This document shows, one piece after another, positions 20,101 through 29,849 of a stretch of DNA of 64,000 bases; position 1 is the first letter of the stretch, and each line of letters opens with the position of its first letter. Source of the stretch: Plasmodiophora brassicae (Eukaryota; Endomyxa; Phytomyxea; Plasmodiophorida; Plasmodiophoridae); NCBI GenBank assembly GCA_039704465.1, contig JASFAU010000001.1:372001-436000 (forward strand), in the 5' to 3' direction. The position numbers and the translations under genes were made by a program. The notes under the pieces were generated by a model that did no database searches, was not told the origin of the DNA, and worked only from the letters and a program-made list of their open reading frames with translations.

Positions 20101-20754
20101 CCGCGCCCAGGTCAGTCAGCGACGGTTCACTGCGTCGCACTTTGTCCTGCGTTGCGGGAACGTTGACCAGTCGGTGCGCAGGTCGACAGCCTGAACGTGC
20201 AGATTGCCGACGTGCAGGGCAAGGTGAGTGCGGCGCGGCAGCGGGCGCAGCGTTCCAATGCGGAACGGCGCCGACAGATGTACGACCTGGAGCGAGCGGC
20301 GCACGCCGCCTCGAGTGAGGAGCGAGTGGAGATCGTCAGGAAGTACGAGAAGGGTGGGGCGGGCGATGACGCGGACGGAGATGACAGCGGGAAGCGCGCG
20401 GTCGTGTCGGAAACGTTGGCGGAGCCGCAGGTGGCCGAGGAGTACAAACGGCAGAGCGAGTTCCTGCACCAGACGATCGCCCAGATGAAGGTGGATGTCG
20501 CGAGGAACTATAGCCGACACCGTCGGGAATCGCACCAGATCGTTCGTGAGAACGAGGAGCTGATACGGGAGATCAACGCGTTGCGGAAGGAGCTGACCGC
20601 GAAGCGTGCACAAATGAATGCGAACGCCATCAGCATCAAGGAGCAGGGCGGGCAGGCCGAAATCCAGCAACTACAAGCGCGTCGACAAGCAAACCAGGCC
20701 GCGATAGATCAGCTGCGGGCGCAACTCGCGACCATGAAACCAAGCAAGACGTAA
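17141..20754 (+). CDS. CFAP57: CFAP57 (WDR65), WD-repeat and coiled-coil axonemal protein
   Basis: Component tied to inner dynein arm assembly in motile cilia. Exons 17141-20110 and 20182-20754 with a 71-nt intron (GTCAGT..GCGCAG) give 1180 residues, near the length of animal CFAP57 (about 1250). Residues 1-640 form two WD-repeat propellers; the start matches family order: FVDENVVLYPAGHSVVIYN, RFIFGSEGARITALAVSPNR, ITIYDVGTLRKRKV. From about 660 to the end it is almost continuous coiled coil rich in Glu, Lys and Arg. It is by far the most codon-biased long gene here and the identification is secure. Confidence 0.93.
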
Positions 20755-20819
20755 GTAAAGGCCGACTGGTTCGTGATTTTACCTCGTGCTGCCCTTGCCA
20801 GCTAGTGAAGAAGGTCCGC

Positions 20820-21204
20820 ATCCCCATGCCTCCGAGCTTCAGCGGACGGTTCTTTCGTGACATTGTCGTCACTGGGCAGTTACGGTGCCGACGACACGTC
20901 AGACGGAAAGTGGAACGGGACGTGTCTACGCTCCCTGTCGAAGGAGTGGCAACCAATACCGTTTACCGATATCGTCCGTGCAATAGGTCAGAGGTGACGG
21001 CACCGGGCGACGGCCCCATCGCCGTCGCATCAGTGCCGGGCTGGCGGACGCGGGAACCGTCCGCGTGCGGACTGCGGGTTCCTCGACGGCAGCAGCCACC
21101 GGTCCCGCTACATCGCCGTCGTCTCCCTCGATGGCCTCGGCGCGGGTCAGTATGCGTCATGTCTGGTCTGCCGCAAGAGGTGCGCGATGTGCACTCGGGT
21201 GTGA
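20820..21204 (+). other. Possible small spliced gene of unknown function
   Basis: Two stretches in the spacer between CFAP57 and the Tse2-like gene read like protein: one around 20840-20996 (SYGADDTSDGKWNGTC, then KEWQPIPFTDIVRAI) and one around 21050-21204 (DCGFLDGSSHRSRYIAVVSL, CLVCRKRCAMCTRV, TGA). A GT donor at 20997 and an AG at about 21030 lie between them, but the phases I tried do not join cleanly and no ATG opens the first part without another upstream exon. It might be extra 5' exons of the Tse2-like gene or chance open frames. Confidence 0.2.
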
Positions 21205-21276
21205 CGAGGACATGCAGGGCTGATTACGTGGCCGACAGGTATTGCGACGGCAGCGGCCGATGCGACCGAGCAGAGG

Positions 21277-21729
21277 ATGACGCGGTTCTCCCGGTTCCCG
21301 ATCACGCTGTACCGGATCCAGCCTAGCCTCCCCGTCGCACTTCGCAGCTACGCCGATCAGATGGCCAAAGGTCGCGCGTCGTTCGATTTGAAGCTGCACG
21401 ACGGTCTGTACAAACCGATCGGCCCGCCAAAGGACAAGTTCCATACGCCGAACGGCATGTCGCTGCGGCCGGCCGGAGCCAACATGCTGTCCATCCTGGA
21501 GAACTTTCGTGGCTCCCCCATGATTTACGCGTTTGTGTGCGGCATGGAGGTCCCCAAAGATATGGCGCTGTACCATGAGCATACGGACCATTACTCCCTT
21601 CAGACGGACGTGGACATCCCGCTCGAGGAGTACAACGAAAAGCTGACCAGCCTCCTGCAATCCGTACCCGCTCAAACGAAGGAGCAGTTCCTCGAGATGC
21701 TCAACGATGATAACGACCAGGACAACTGA
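21277..21729 (+). CDS. Tse2-type ADP-ribosyltransferase-fold domain protein
   Basis: A 150-residue single-domain protein matching the eukaryotic relatives of the Tse2 ADP-ribosyltransferase toxin fold known from fungi. It opens FPITLYRIQPSL, then has the strand-loop HTPNGMSLRPAGANM (residues about 56-70), PMIYAFVCGMEVPKDM and the diagnostic block HEHTDHYSLQT near 100-110, and ends in an acidic tail (EMLNDDNDQDN). No signal peptide is visible at this start. Enzyme activity is unproven in most such proteins. Function may be self or non-self toxicity or metabolic; the sequence does not decide. No adjacent immunity-type gene is evident. Upstream coding sequence may add an N-terminal exon. Confidence 0.6.
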   Translation: MTRFSRFPITLYRIQPSLPVALRSYADQMAKGRASFDLKLHDGLYKPIGPPKDKFHTPNGMSLRPAGANMLSILENFRGSPMIYAFVCGMEVPKDMALYHEHTDHYSLQTDVDIPLEEYNEKLTSLLQSVPAQTKEQFLEMLNDDNDQDN

Positions 21730-22064
21730 ATCACGTTACACGATGTTGTCAGGCACACATAGACGCTGTGCAATCCTGTTCATAATGTTGTCACTGCGGT
21801 TAAGTTTGGACCTGTACAGATCAGGTTGTACACATCGGGATGCGACCCGTCGCTCACACTGCGCGACTTCTCCAGGTGCGCCAGACCAGTCGGCCGCACT
21901 TGCGCGCGCAGGTTCTGCGGACCCGGAAGCCCGCGCTACAGGCCGGAAAGTCGACCAGTGTGGCAGACTGGCAGTCCATTTGCAATCAGCACAGACGCAG
22001 ACGTCAGCTCCGGTGCTACGGCCGACGTACGTGAACGTCACGGGCCTACTGAGGACCATCAAAG
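21730..22064. other. Spacer of 335 bp
   Basis: Between the Tse2-like gene and the RING gene, which read in the same direction. No gene, RNA or repeat is supported. The stretch holds 3' flank of the former and the promoter of the latter; no clear TATA box was seen. Confidence 0.4.
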
Positions 22065-22912
22065 ATGTTCAAGTTGCACACAAGCCGCCTCGCAGTACTT
22101 CCCCTGATTGTCCTCCTGAGCGGACTCGGTGACGCTATCACGATACGGATCAGCGACGGCTTGACGCAGTATTTCGTGCCAGACGAGCGCGCTCGGATGC
22201 ACTCTGCAGTGCTTGAGCTGGAGATGATGGCCTTACCCGACGTCACTGACTTTTTCTTGCCTTCCTCTCTGGGTATTAGGGATGAAACGTTGGGCCTTAT
22301 CGTCGGATTCATGACGAACGTGAGCCTCACTCAGGTATACTCACAGTCACTGGCGTGCTGTCTAATGCTGCCAACTAACGACCAAGGATCCCACGACAGG
22401 TCGAAGATGCGTGTCAGTGGGTCAGGCACGAGCTTGGGGAGAGAGATGTTGCCAACAACGCGCTGGTAATGGCAGCTGCCAAAGTTCTGTTCGTTGATCT
22501 GCTCATTGTCGCCATGGGAATGTCCTTGCCACTGCGGTCGACAGGTCAAGTCCCGCCCGCCGTGCGAGAACTCATCGACGAATTGCTGCCAACAGAAAGC
22601 GATGACCGGTACCGTTCATTACTGTTTATACGTGCTGGATTCCTCGCTCTGATCAGGTCGTCATCCAGGTGTTCCATCTGTCAGATGGCTTACACGCGTG
22701 CTGACGACATTGGAACTCTGCCTGACGCATGCAACCACCGTTTTCACCAGGAATGCATCAATCACTGGCTATCGTTAGGCAAAACTACTTGTCCAAACTG
22801 TCGTCGGTCGACCGCCTTCCGCAGTCCAGCGAGCTGGTGGTCCTACAAGGACCTCCTACACTACATCGCCTGGGAGGTTGAAGACATTTGGCATCGTGAA
22901 GGCCTATTCTGA
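22065..22912 (+). CDS. Predicted secreted SKP1/BTB-like protein with RING-H2 domain
   Basis: Exons 22065-22334 and 22400-22912 (65-nt intron, AACTAAC branch site) give 260 residues. A signal peptide (LAVLPLIVLLSGLGDA) leads into a SKP1/BTB-like module: ITIRISDGLTQYFVPDERAR, DFFLPSSLGIRDETLGLIVG, and after the intron MAAAKVLFVDLLIVAMG, the counterpart of the SKP1 AA-x-YLxI helix. The C terminus has a complete RING-H2 finger, C-S-I-C at the start, then C-N-H-R-F-H-Q-E-C and C-P-N-C, implying E3 ubiquitin ligase activity. The N-terminal module resembles that of the ankyrin protein at 5663. Joining a cullin-adaptor-like fold and a RING in one secreted protein is unusual; a host-directed role is only inferred. 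Confidence 0.75.
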
Positions 22913-23126
22913 ATGAACTACCGTACCTGTGTTCGAGGGCTGAAGCCCGGGTGGAAATTTTAGGGCAGAGCGTCTGGCCACCACCTGGCTCACGGTTGAT
23001 CTGTGGAGTTTCGCTGAGGCCTCATGTTGCCCCGACCTGCACCAGTTTCGGTGAAGCTGAGACGTAATACGTCCGCGGGCGGTCGAGGCCGGGGTTTTCA
23101 TTGGAGCAGCCGGGAACGCCGCGCCC

Positions 23127-23801
23127 ATGCCGAAGATACTGCCGCTGAACATCAGGCAGCCGTACAGGTACGTCGTGTCGGAGCGGTCGCCGCTGTTCCT
23201 GTTCAGCCACGGCGTCAACGGCGGCATCGACCACCCGGACTGCCTGAAGTGGATGGGCCTGCTGTCGAAGCTGGGCCGCGTCGAGGGCTTCAACTACTGG
23301 TTCGCGCGGTCCGGCTTCCCCGTCCGGCCGCCGGCGGCCGCCGCCCTCGTCGACCAGCAGGTCCGCGAGTTCAACACCTGGCGGGAACGCTTCCCGAAAC
23401 GCCCGATCATCATGGTCGGCAAGTCGATGGGGTCCCGCGTCGCCTGCATGGCCAGCTTGCAGGTTGATACGCTGGGCGTCGTCTGCCTTTCGTTCCCGCT
23501 GGTCGCTGGCGCAACGGGGATGTCCCGCGACGGCGAGTTACGTGCCACCAAGGTCCCGGTCCTGTTCATCCAGGGCACGCAGGACAAGCTGTGCCCGCTG
23601 AACGCCCTGCAACGGATCATGACGGAGGTGCGCAATGAGACCGAGCTTCACGTCATGGAGAGCGCCAACCATTCCCTGCGCGTCGGCAGGAGGTTCGACC
23701 AAGTCGTCTCCGATCAGCTCGCCCTGAACGCCATCGCCAAATGGGTGAAGAAGCTGCTCCAGCCGACAACCGGGCTGGGGCGGGCCGCGCACGACGCGTA
23801 A
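23127..23801 (+). CDS. Alpha/beta hydrolase, TEX30/KANSL3-like
   Basis: Single-exon 224-residue alpha/beta hydrolase fold. The oxyanion segment is LFLFSHGVNGGIDHPD, the nucleophile elbow is IIMVGKSMGSRVACMAS (Ser in G-K-S-M-G), the acid is in PVLFIQGTQDKLCPLNAL and the catalytic His in ESANHSLRV. This spacing and the GKSMGSR elbow match the small TEX30 group related to the KANSL3 hydrolase-like region. Substrate unknown. It ends 60 bp from the convergent SF3B2 gene. Confidence 0.8.
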   Translation: MPKILPLNIRQPYRYVVSERSPLFLFSHGVNGGIDHPDCLKWMGLLSKLGRVEGFNYWFARSGFPVRPPAAAALVDQQVREFNTWRERFPKRPIIMVGKSMGSRVACMASLQVDTLGVVCLSFPLVAGATGMSRDGELRATKVPVLFIQGTQDKLCPLNALQRIMTEVRNETELHVMESANHSLRVGRRFDQVVSDQLALNAIAKWVKKLLQPTTGLGRAAHDA

Positions 23802-23860
23802 CTAAATGGGGGCGCTTTAGATACTCTGTACTGTAGGGAGAAGAAGAGGTCGCATCACGA

Positions 23861-25602
23861 CTAGAACTTGAAGTCCTTGAACTTCTTGCTCTTGGACTTC
23901 AGCTCCTCCTTCCGCTTCCGCTTGCGCATCTCTTCGAGGACAATGTCGCTGACGTCTTCCGTCGATCTGAGCGCCTTGACGGCCTCCATCTGTTCGTCGT
24001 ACTTCCGCGCCAGGGCCGCATCGTCCATCGTGGCGAGCTCGTCGGCCGATATCGTGACGTCGACCCTGCCGTCCGTCAGGTGACTCGCAACCGCAGCGCT
24101 AGCACTGGAGGCCGTCGGGATCTTGTACGTATGCGATGAGCCGTACAACGCGTTGCCGACGGATGCCTCCTGCTGTTCCAGCACCTGGTACAGCTGCTTG
24201 GGTTTCCGCAGGTCCACCTCGGGCGTCTCGCTGCTGATGCCCTTGCGCAGATCGAACGTGTCCGGCGTGACCATACCCGATATGACAGACGACGCGACGG
24301 ATTCGACGCCGGACGTCTCGTCAACGGGAACCTCCTCCTCGTCTTGCTCCATCTCGACTTCTTCGCTCTCGTGGCCCTCTTCCTCGACTTCCTCGATGAG
24401 CTCACCCCATGGCGATACATCCGACACGGGCGTCGGCGCCGTTACGACGTCGGGAGCGACACCGAACGGGTCGCCATACAGCGGCACGCCGAGGTGATCG
24501 ACGGGCGGTTTGCCCCATTGGCCTTCGGCGTACCCGTACGTGGCGCCCGGGGGGAGCGGCGCGTTCAGCCCGGGGATCTTCAGGTTCCGGTACGACGGCG
24601 GTGGGCCGAACCGCTGCATGTTGATGAGCCAAGGCGGCGGGTACCCATCGCGCATGCCAAGCGCCTCGCGAAGCGCAGGGGACAGGACGCCTGGGCGCGC
24701 CGACTTGACGTTGACCTGGAACTCCTTGCCTTCGTAGTAGATATCACCGTGAACCGCCGGTACCATCTTGGGCTGGTTCCGGAAGAACGCGTCGTGGAGG
24801 AGCTGTAGAGCACACAATCAGCAGGCGGACGGCGCCCACGAACAAGCAGGGCACGCGTTACCTGATAGTCGATGTCGATCCGGTTCATCTTCGGCTGCAT
24901 TCGTTCCCTCTGCTTCGTCTTCATCTTCTTGTCGGCGTCGGCCTCGATCTGCGCCTGGCGGATCTTCCCGATGCCGGTGGCCTCGATGAAATCGGGGAGC
25001 TTGAACGCCGACTTCTCCTGCCCGCGCTTGCCCTGCAGGTACTTGCGCTTCTGCGACCAGTGGCCTGGAACGGGGACCGAGTTCCGCACCGATTTCAGCT
25101 GGACGAGCAGGACCGGGTCGGACGTGCACACGTCATGCACGTCGACGACCTCGGGGAACGCGGCCGCCTGCTTCAATTCGCTGACCGCCATCCGGTTCAG
25201 TTTCCGCAGCTGTCGATGGCTCAGCTGGATCTCCTCCTTCTCGTCGTCGGACCCGCCGGACCCGCCCCCGGCCTCGTCGTCGTCCTTCGACACAACGATG
25301 ACCTCGGGCTCGTCTCCAGCGGAACCTTTCGACGAGAACCGCTCGAACACATCGGAGAAGTACTGCGCCAGCGGCTCCGTCGACTCGATCTTGTCCGGGA
25401 CGTACACAACTTCGACGTCCGCGTCGCCGTTGGCCACCGGCTCCGGTGCCGTCGACGTCGTCATCGCCCGCAGCTCCTGCCGGGCCTGCTTCTGGCGCTG
25501 CCGGCGCCGCGCCCGCTTCGACGGCGCCGTGCCGCGCCCCTCCTTATCGTCCGACGCCGGCCCGTCCATCTCGCGGCTCATGGCGTCGACAGACGAGACC
25601 AT
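23861..25602 (-). CDS. SF3B2: Splicing factor 3B subunit 2 (SF3B2/SAP145/CUS1)
   Basis: U2 snRNP subunit that helps place U2 on the branch site. A single 59-nt intron at 24803-24861 joins IDIDYQ to LLHDAFFRNQP; exons of 741 and 942 nt give 560 residues. Recognisable parts: the acidic then basic N terminus, the DUF382-type block (LVQLKSVRNSVPVPGHWSQK, KRKYLQGKRGQEK), then the PSP proline-rich block (PGVLSPALREALGMRDGYPP, PPPSYRNLKIP, PYGYAEGQWG-type segment) and a Lys-rich end (KRKRKEELKSKSKKFKDFKF). It is shorter than human SF3B2 through a reduced N terminus, as in yeast CUS1. Confidence 0.92.
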
Positions 25603-25929
25603 CGACGGCCACTCGCGGACTGCACCACGCCACGGACTTCGCGCGCGCCATCACGAAGCGGCACGGCCCGCTCGCCTACACACCGCACTCGGCACGTTCC
25701 GCCACCGTTCGCACCCGGGCGTCCTCGCGCTTCTGATAAGCGCGCCGGGGCTGCTCGGGAGAAGGAGTCGGCCTAACTCGATGTACATCTCGCGGCGGTG
25801 TTGACCTGGGCCTCGTGCGGCTATACAGGCCCGTGGTGTACGGGGGGCGCGGTTGCACGACGAAGTTGCCACACGACGGAGGAGAGGAGGGGGCGCGCGC
25901 GCCCCGTGCCACATTTTGCGTCGTTTTCG
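25603..25929. promoter_or_regulatory. Divergent promoter region, SF3B2 and Claspin-like genes
   Basis: 327 bp between two divergent starts. It is GC-rich with a (GC)n-like patch (GGGCGCGCGCGCCCC near 25890) and no clear TATA box. No other feature is supported. Confidence 0.35.
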
Positions 25930-28471
25930 ATGGGGCGCCCCGATGATGTGGACGATGCGGACCTGTCGGGCGACGGGGAGGATGACGTCGTCGCCCGGGT
26001 GATGGCGATGCGACAGGGCGTGGCCGACGAGCAACCCGAGGGGTCGGACGAGGGGGATTCCGAAGTGGACGACCCGTTCGCGGGTACGGCCCACGTCGTT
26101 GCCGGGCGGGGTCGCCGCCGGATTGAGGAGTCCGACGACGGTGAGGAGCAGCCGCGTCCTGTGGCGTCGCATCCTGGGACGAAGCCTAGTACCGTGTTCG
26201 ACGGCCTCGACGATGTCTACGCGGCGCTGGGGGAAGACGCGGAACGGGATCGACAATCACGTCGTGACGATTCTGATGAGTGTTCCCAGCCCACAGAGCA
26301 GCGTCCGTCCTCGTCCACAGGGCGCCCAGGGCAGACGCAATTGTCGCCTGGCGGTCGTGGCCAGCCTCATCGTGACGGATCCCGACACGATGAGCGCCCC
26401 GAACGCCCAAGGATCGCACGGCCCGCTGTGTCGGACGCAGACGAGTCTGAGGACGACGTTGAAGGTACTTCTCTGGCTGTAAAGCACGAGCAGGTCAGGC
26501 AGCGACCGAGGCGTCAATACCAGCGGCGACGACAGGTGGCGAAGTCGAACCCGGAATTGCTGAGTTGCCTGCTGCAAAGCATCCTGAGGCGGGCGGCGCA
26601 GGTCGGCATCGCAACGGAGGCACCTCCGATCGAGGTCGCGCCTGACGCGCCAGCGCCGCGCCTCAGCGCAGGTGCTGACGACGACTTCGAGCTGGAGTTC
26701 TCTGATCAGGACGAGCAAGACGCGTATAAGACGCAGGTGTCGAAGCTGGCTCCTTCTAGCGAACCTGGGCGCACCGGTTTGCCCCGATCTGACTCGATCG
26801 CGTCCCAACAGCAACCCAGACCGTCGTCGTTGCCGTCCAAGCCGTTCGTCAAGACGCAGTCCACGTGTGGCCTGTATTTGAACCGGGGCGGGCGCTCGAA
26901 GCGACAGGAGGTCATCGACGATCTTCGCAGGCGGAGCCGCGTGAAACGCGTTGAATCGCTGGCGAACGCCCATCCTGAAGAAGAATGCAAGCTTGAATCT
27001 ACGGATGAGGAGGACTTCGCGGTTGGAATGCCCTATTCCAATGAGGATATCAGAGATGCCGGCGGTGAGGAAGGGCCACGCTCCGCTGACGATTTGAACG
27101 ACGTCACCCGGGAAGCGTCGCCGAAAGGAAGCGCTGACGCTGATAGTGCAGATGTCGAACGTCCAGACGAGCCTGAATGCGATCCGAACTCGTCGCTGGC
27201 GCATTCACATGCGAGGCGTCCTAGAAGAAGGCGGGTTATTGACGACGATGACGGTGCCGATGGTGTTGATGATTGCGAGGCTGGCGTTCGGGGCGCCGAG
27301 GACGCAACAGACGACGCCCAAACCACCCCTGGCCAAGTGGACGACGATGGTATCGCCAACGAGGACAATGCTTCATCCGACGGCGAGTCCGAATCCGATA
27401 ACCTGGCACGGCCTACTCCACCGCCAGATGATGATGATGGCCACAACATGATACTCGATCTGGAAGCTGAAGAGGAAGGCGTCTCGAATCCGTCCGGCAG
27501 CGATGAAGACGATGCTGATGCGGGTTCCATCAATGAGATGCTTGACGACGGCCCGATCGACGATGACTGCAATGCCAACCATGTCCGGTTCGATCAAGCG
27601 CGCATGAACGCCCTGGATTCGGCGGGCCTGAAAGGCATAACGGAGCGATTCCTGCCATTGGCCGCCCCAATGCGTCAGCCCTCCAACGTCCAGCAACGTC
27701 GACCGCCGCCGCCGGCCGCCCCCTCACGTGACGATGATGACGATGACTGCTCAGTCGAGTTCGCTTATTCGGCGTATGATCGCGGCCATGTTCCTCGTAA
27801 AGATCTGCACCGGCTCCTGATAGCCGAACGAAAGGTTTGGTGCTCCCGGCACCGCCCGAACATTGCTGAATCTAATTCTCGTCGCAGTCTCGTACGGCTA
27901 TCGTGGCAACGACGGCACTGGACCTTGACGAAGAGGAGAAGCGGGAAGAGATGCTGTTCAAGACCCGCAAGCAAATCGTACCGATTGGTTGGATCCTTGT
28001 CTCCGTGTGTGGATGCTGACACGGGAACAGAGTCTTACCCGATCGAGCTCAGGGCGCAACTTCCACGAGGTGGAGACCACAATGGAGGTCCGGAAATGGA
28101 TCGCGCCTGCACAGCGTCCGCCAGCTCGACCTGCCTCTGGGCAGCTGTCGTCGCTCGCCTTCAACGGCCACCTGTCGTCACTGAAGCGCTCTGGGTCGTT
28201 CCTCGTGCACAACGACGCCGAGATCGAACGACTTATGGGGCCTGGGGCCACTGCGCACATCGCCAGGGCATCCTCGTTGCAACGCGCGTACACGTTCACG
28301 TCGCACGGTAGTACCACGGCTGACGATGGTCCTGCTGTCGACGAGAACGGCGTCCCCGTCAAGAAGCGGCGCTCCACGGCACCTGCCAAGCCGACGCCGT
28401 TCAACGTCGAATCGTCCGTCGACACAAACTCGACAGTCTTCCAGACCCTAAACCAGAATCGCTTCCAGTAG
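25930..28471 (+). CDS. Claspin/Mrc1-like replication checkpoint protein (candidate)
   Basis: Very acidic, mostly disordered 811-residue protein. Exons 25930-27834, 27888-27977 and 28031-28471, each a whole number of codons, with two 53-nt introns. The N-terminal two thirds are rich in Asp, Glu, Ser and Arg. A block near residues 530-560 (SINEMLDDGPIDDDCNANHV) resembles the MRC1-like domain, where an acidic run is followed by a conserved INEMxDD element; a helical LIAERKSRTAIVATTALDLD and DEEEKREEMLFKTRKQISL follow. Claspin mediates ATR-to-CHK1 signalling and fork speed. Low complexity makes homology hard by eye; another large acidic nuclear protein is the alternative. Confidence 0.5.
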
Positions 28472-28538
28472 GCGCAACCAGCCGTGGCCTATGATCACCT
28501 CCGTCGCGGTGTATGCCCGGCGGCGAACGCGTGTGCCC

Positions 28539-28973
28539 CTAGAACTTGAACTGGCCGGATTTGAACTTCGCGTCCTTCTTGGTGGCCTCGTTGACGATCC
28601 GGTTCATGCGCAGCAGCTCGCAGGCACGCGCGTACATGCGCGGGTTGTCGCGAATGGCGAACAGGAGGTCCTCGGTGCGGACGCGGTCGCGGCTGCCGGC
28701 GACCTGTGCCGCGCGCCGCGTCATCTGCATGATGAACTCGACGGTCAGGTCCTCGATCAGGTCGAGCGATTCGGGCAGCGGGTTGCTGACGTCGCCGCTC
28801 CCGTACATCATCTGGCGCAGCTCCTTCTGGAACAGGTTCCGGAACGGGTTCCCGTCGCCCGACGACGACGACCTGGCGGGCGCCCCGTCATCGGGGTCCG
28901 ACGCCTCCACCGGGCGCGGGCGCTTCAGTGACACGGCGGCATTGACGTCCTGCTGATGATCCGCATCACCCAT
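28539..28973 (-). CDS. TAF13: TFIID subunit 13 (TAF13), histone-fold protein
   Basis: Histone-fold partner of TAF11 in TFIID. ATG 28973 gives 144 residues, no intron; upstream in-frame codons are Cys-run and Arg-rich noise. After a disordered Ser-rich leader the TAF13 fold is clear: LFQKELRQMMYGSGDVSNPL, ESLDLIEDLTVEFIMQMTRR, RVRTEDLLFAIRDNPRMYAR and ELLRMNRIVNEATK, ending in a Lys-rich tail. The stop is 67 bp from the convergent Claspin-like gene. Confidence 0.92.
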   Translation of the reverse strand: MGDADHQQDVNAAVSLKRPRPVEASDPDDGAPARSSSSGDGNPFRNLFQKELRQMMYGSGDVSNPLPESLDLIEDLTVEFIMQMTRRAAQVAGSRDRVRTEDLLFAIRDNPRMYARACELLRMNRIVNEATKKDAKFKSGQFKF

Positions 28974-29340
28974 ACTGCTCTGGTCGCATCGCACTACGCC
29001 ACGGACTTGCGACGCGCAACAACAACAACAACCGGTGCCCCGCCCATCTGCACACTTCCGTATGCCCGCAGCGAACACGCCCAACACATGGACGTCCGAC
29101 ACCTGGACGACAGCGTCGCTGTGTCGAGCTCACGCTTTTGTCGACGTCCACCCTGGCTGGGTACCCAACGGGCTGGGTTTCGGGCCGGGCACGAATCCGT
29201 TGTTATGATGTTCCGGAGCAGCACGGTGCACGGCGAGTCGATGAACGAACCAGCGCAATGCCGCCCATGACGGCCGCGCCACAAATTGTGTCGTCGCTGC
29301 CGGGGGGCCCCACCATAGGCGCATAGTCGGCCGTTGTGTG
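28974..29340. other. Spacer of 367 bp
   Basis: Divergent region between TAF13 and a small membrane protein gene. It contains a short CAACAACAACAACAACAA-like run at 29018-29032 and otherwise nothing I can support. Confidence 0.35.
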
Positions 29341-29730
29341 ATGGCGCTGTCGCTGATCGCTATGCTATGCCTGCCTGCCGCGATGGCAGCGTCGGGCACC
29401 GTCCGAACCCCAGCGCCGCCGCCAGCAAACGGCAACGCCGCTCGCGTTCGTGTCAATCGGGTACCACCCGTCTTGCTAACAACGGCAGTGCCTCCGCCTG
29501 CACCCGCGGCGAAGAGCCCAGCAACGAGAACGGCGCGTACGTCGTCGCCGGATACGACGCCGGCACACGTGTCGCCAGCCAGCAATTCGTCACGTTACCA
29601 GGCGCCGCCGAGCGCGCGTCACCGTCTGACACCCGCCCAGGAAGCGTACATGATCCTGGGGGCGGTCGCGGTCATCACGACCGCGATCGGCGTGACCGTC
29701 TGCGCGACGTCGTACATGCGGCGGGCATGA
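29341..29730 (+). CDS. Small predicted membrane protein with signal peptide, 129 aa
   Basis: ATG 29341 opens a signal peptide (MALSLIAMLCLPAAMA). The middle is Pro/Ala/Thr/Ser-rich and probably extracellular. A single helix near the C terminus (AYMILGAVAVITTAIGVTVC) precedes a minimal tail SYMRRA. The layout parallels the larger surface protein at 13072, although the two sequences are not obviously homologous. No domain; function unknown. Confidence 0.5.
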   Translation: MALSLIAMLCLPAAMAASGTVRTPAPPPANGNAARVRVNRVPPVLLTTAVPPPAPAAKSPATRTARTSSPDTTPAHVSPASNSSRYQAPPSARHRLTPAQEAYMILGAVAVITTAIGVTVCATSYMRRA

Positions 29731-29849
29731 CGCGTGTGTTGGGTCAGAGGGACGGAGCCGGCCGCCCGCCCACAGCCCCACCCGATGTGCATTATACCTA
29801 GCGCGAGTCGCGAACGAGGGGGGCCGGCGCCCCCCCGCCCGCCGAATAT

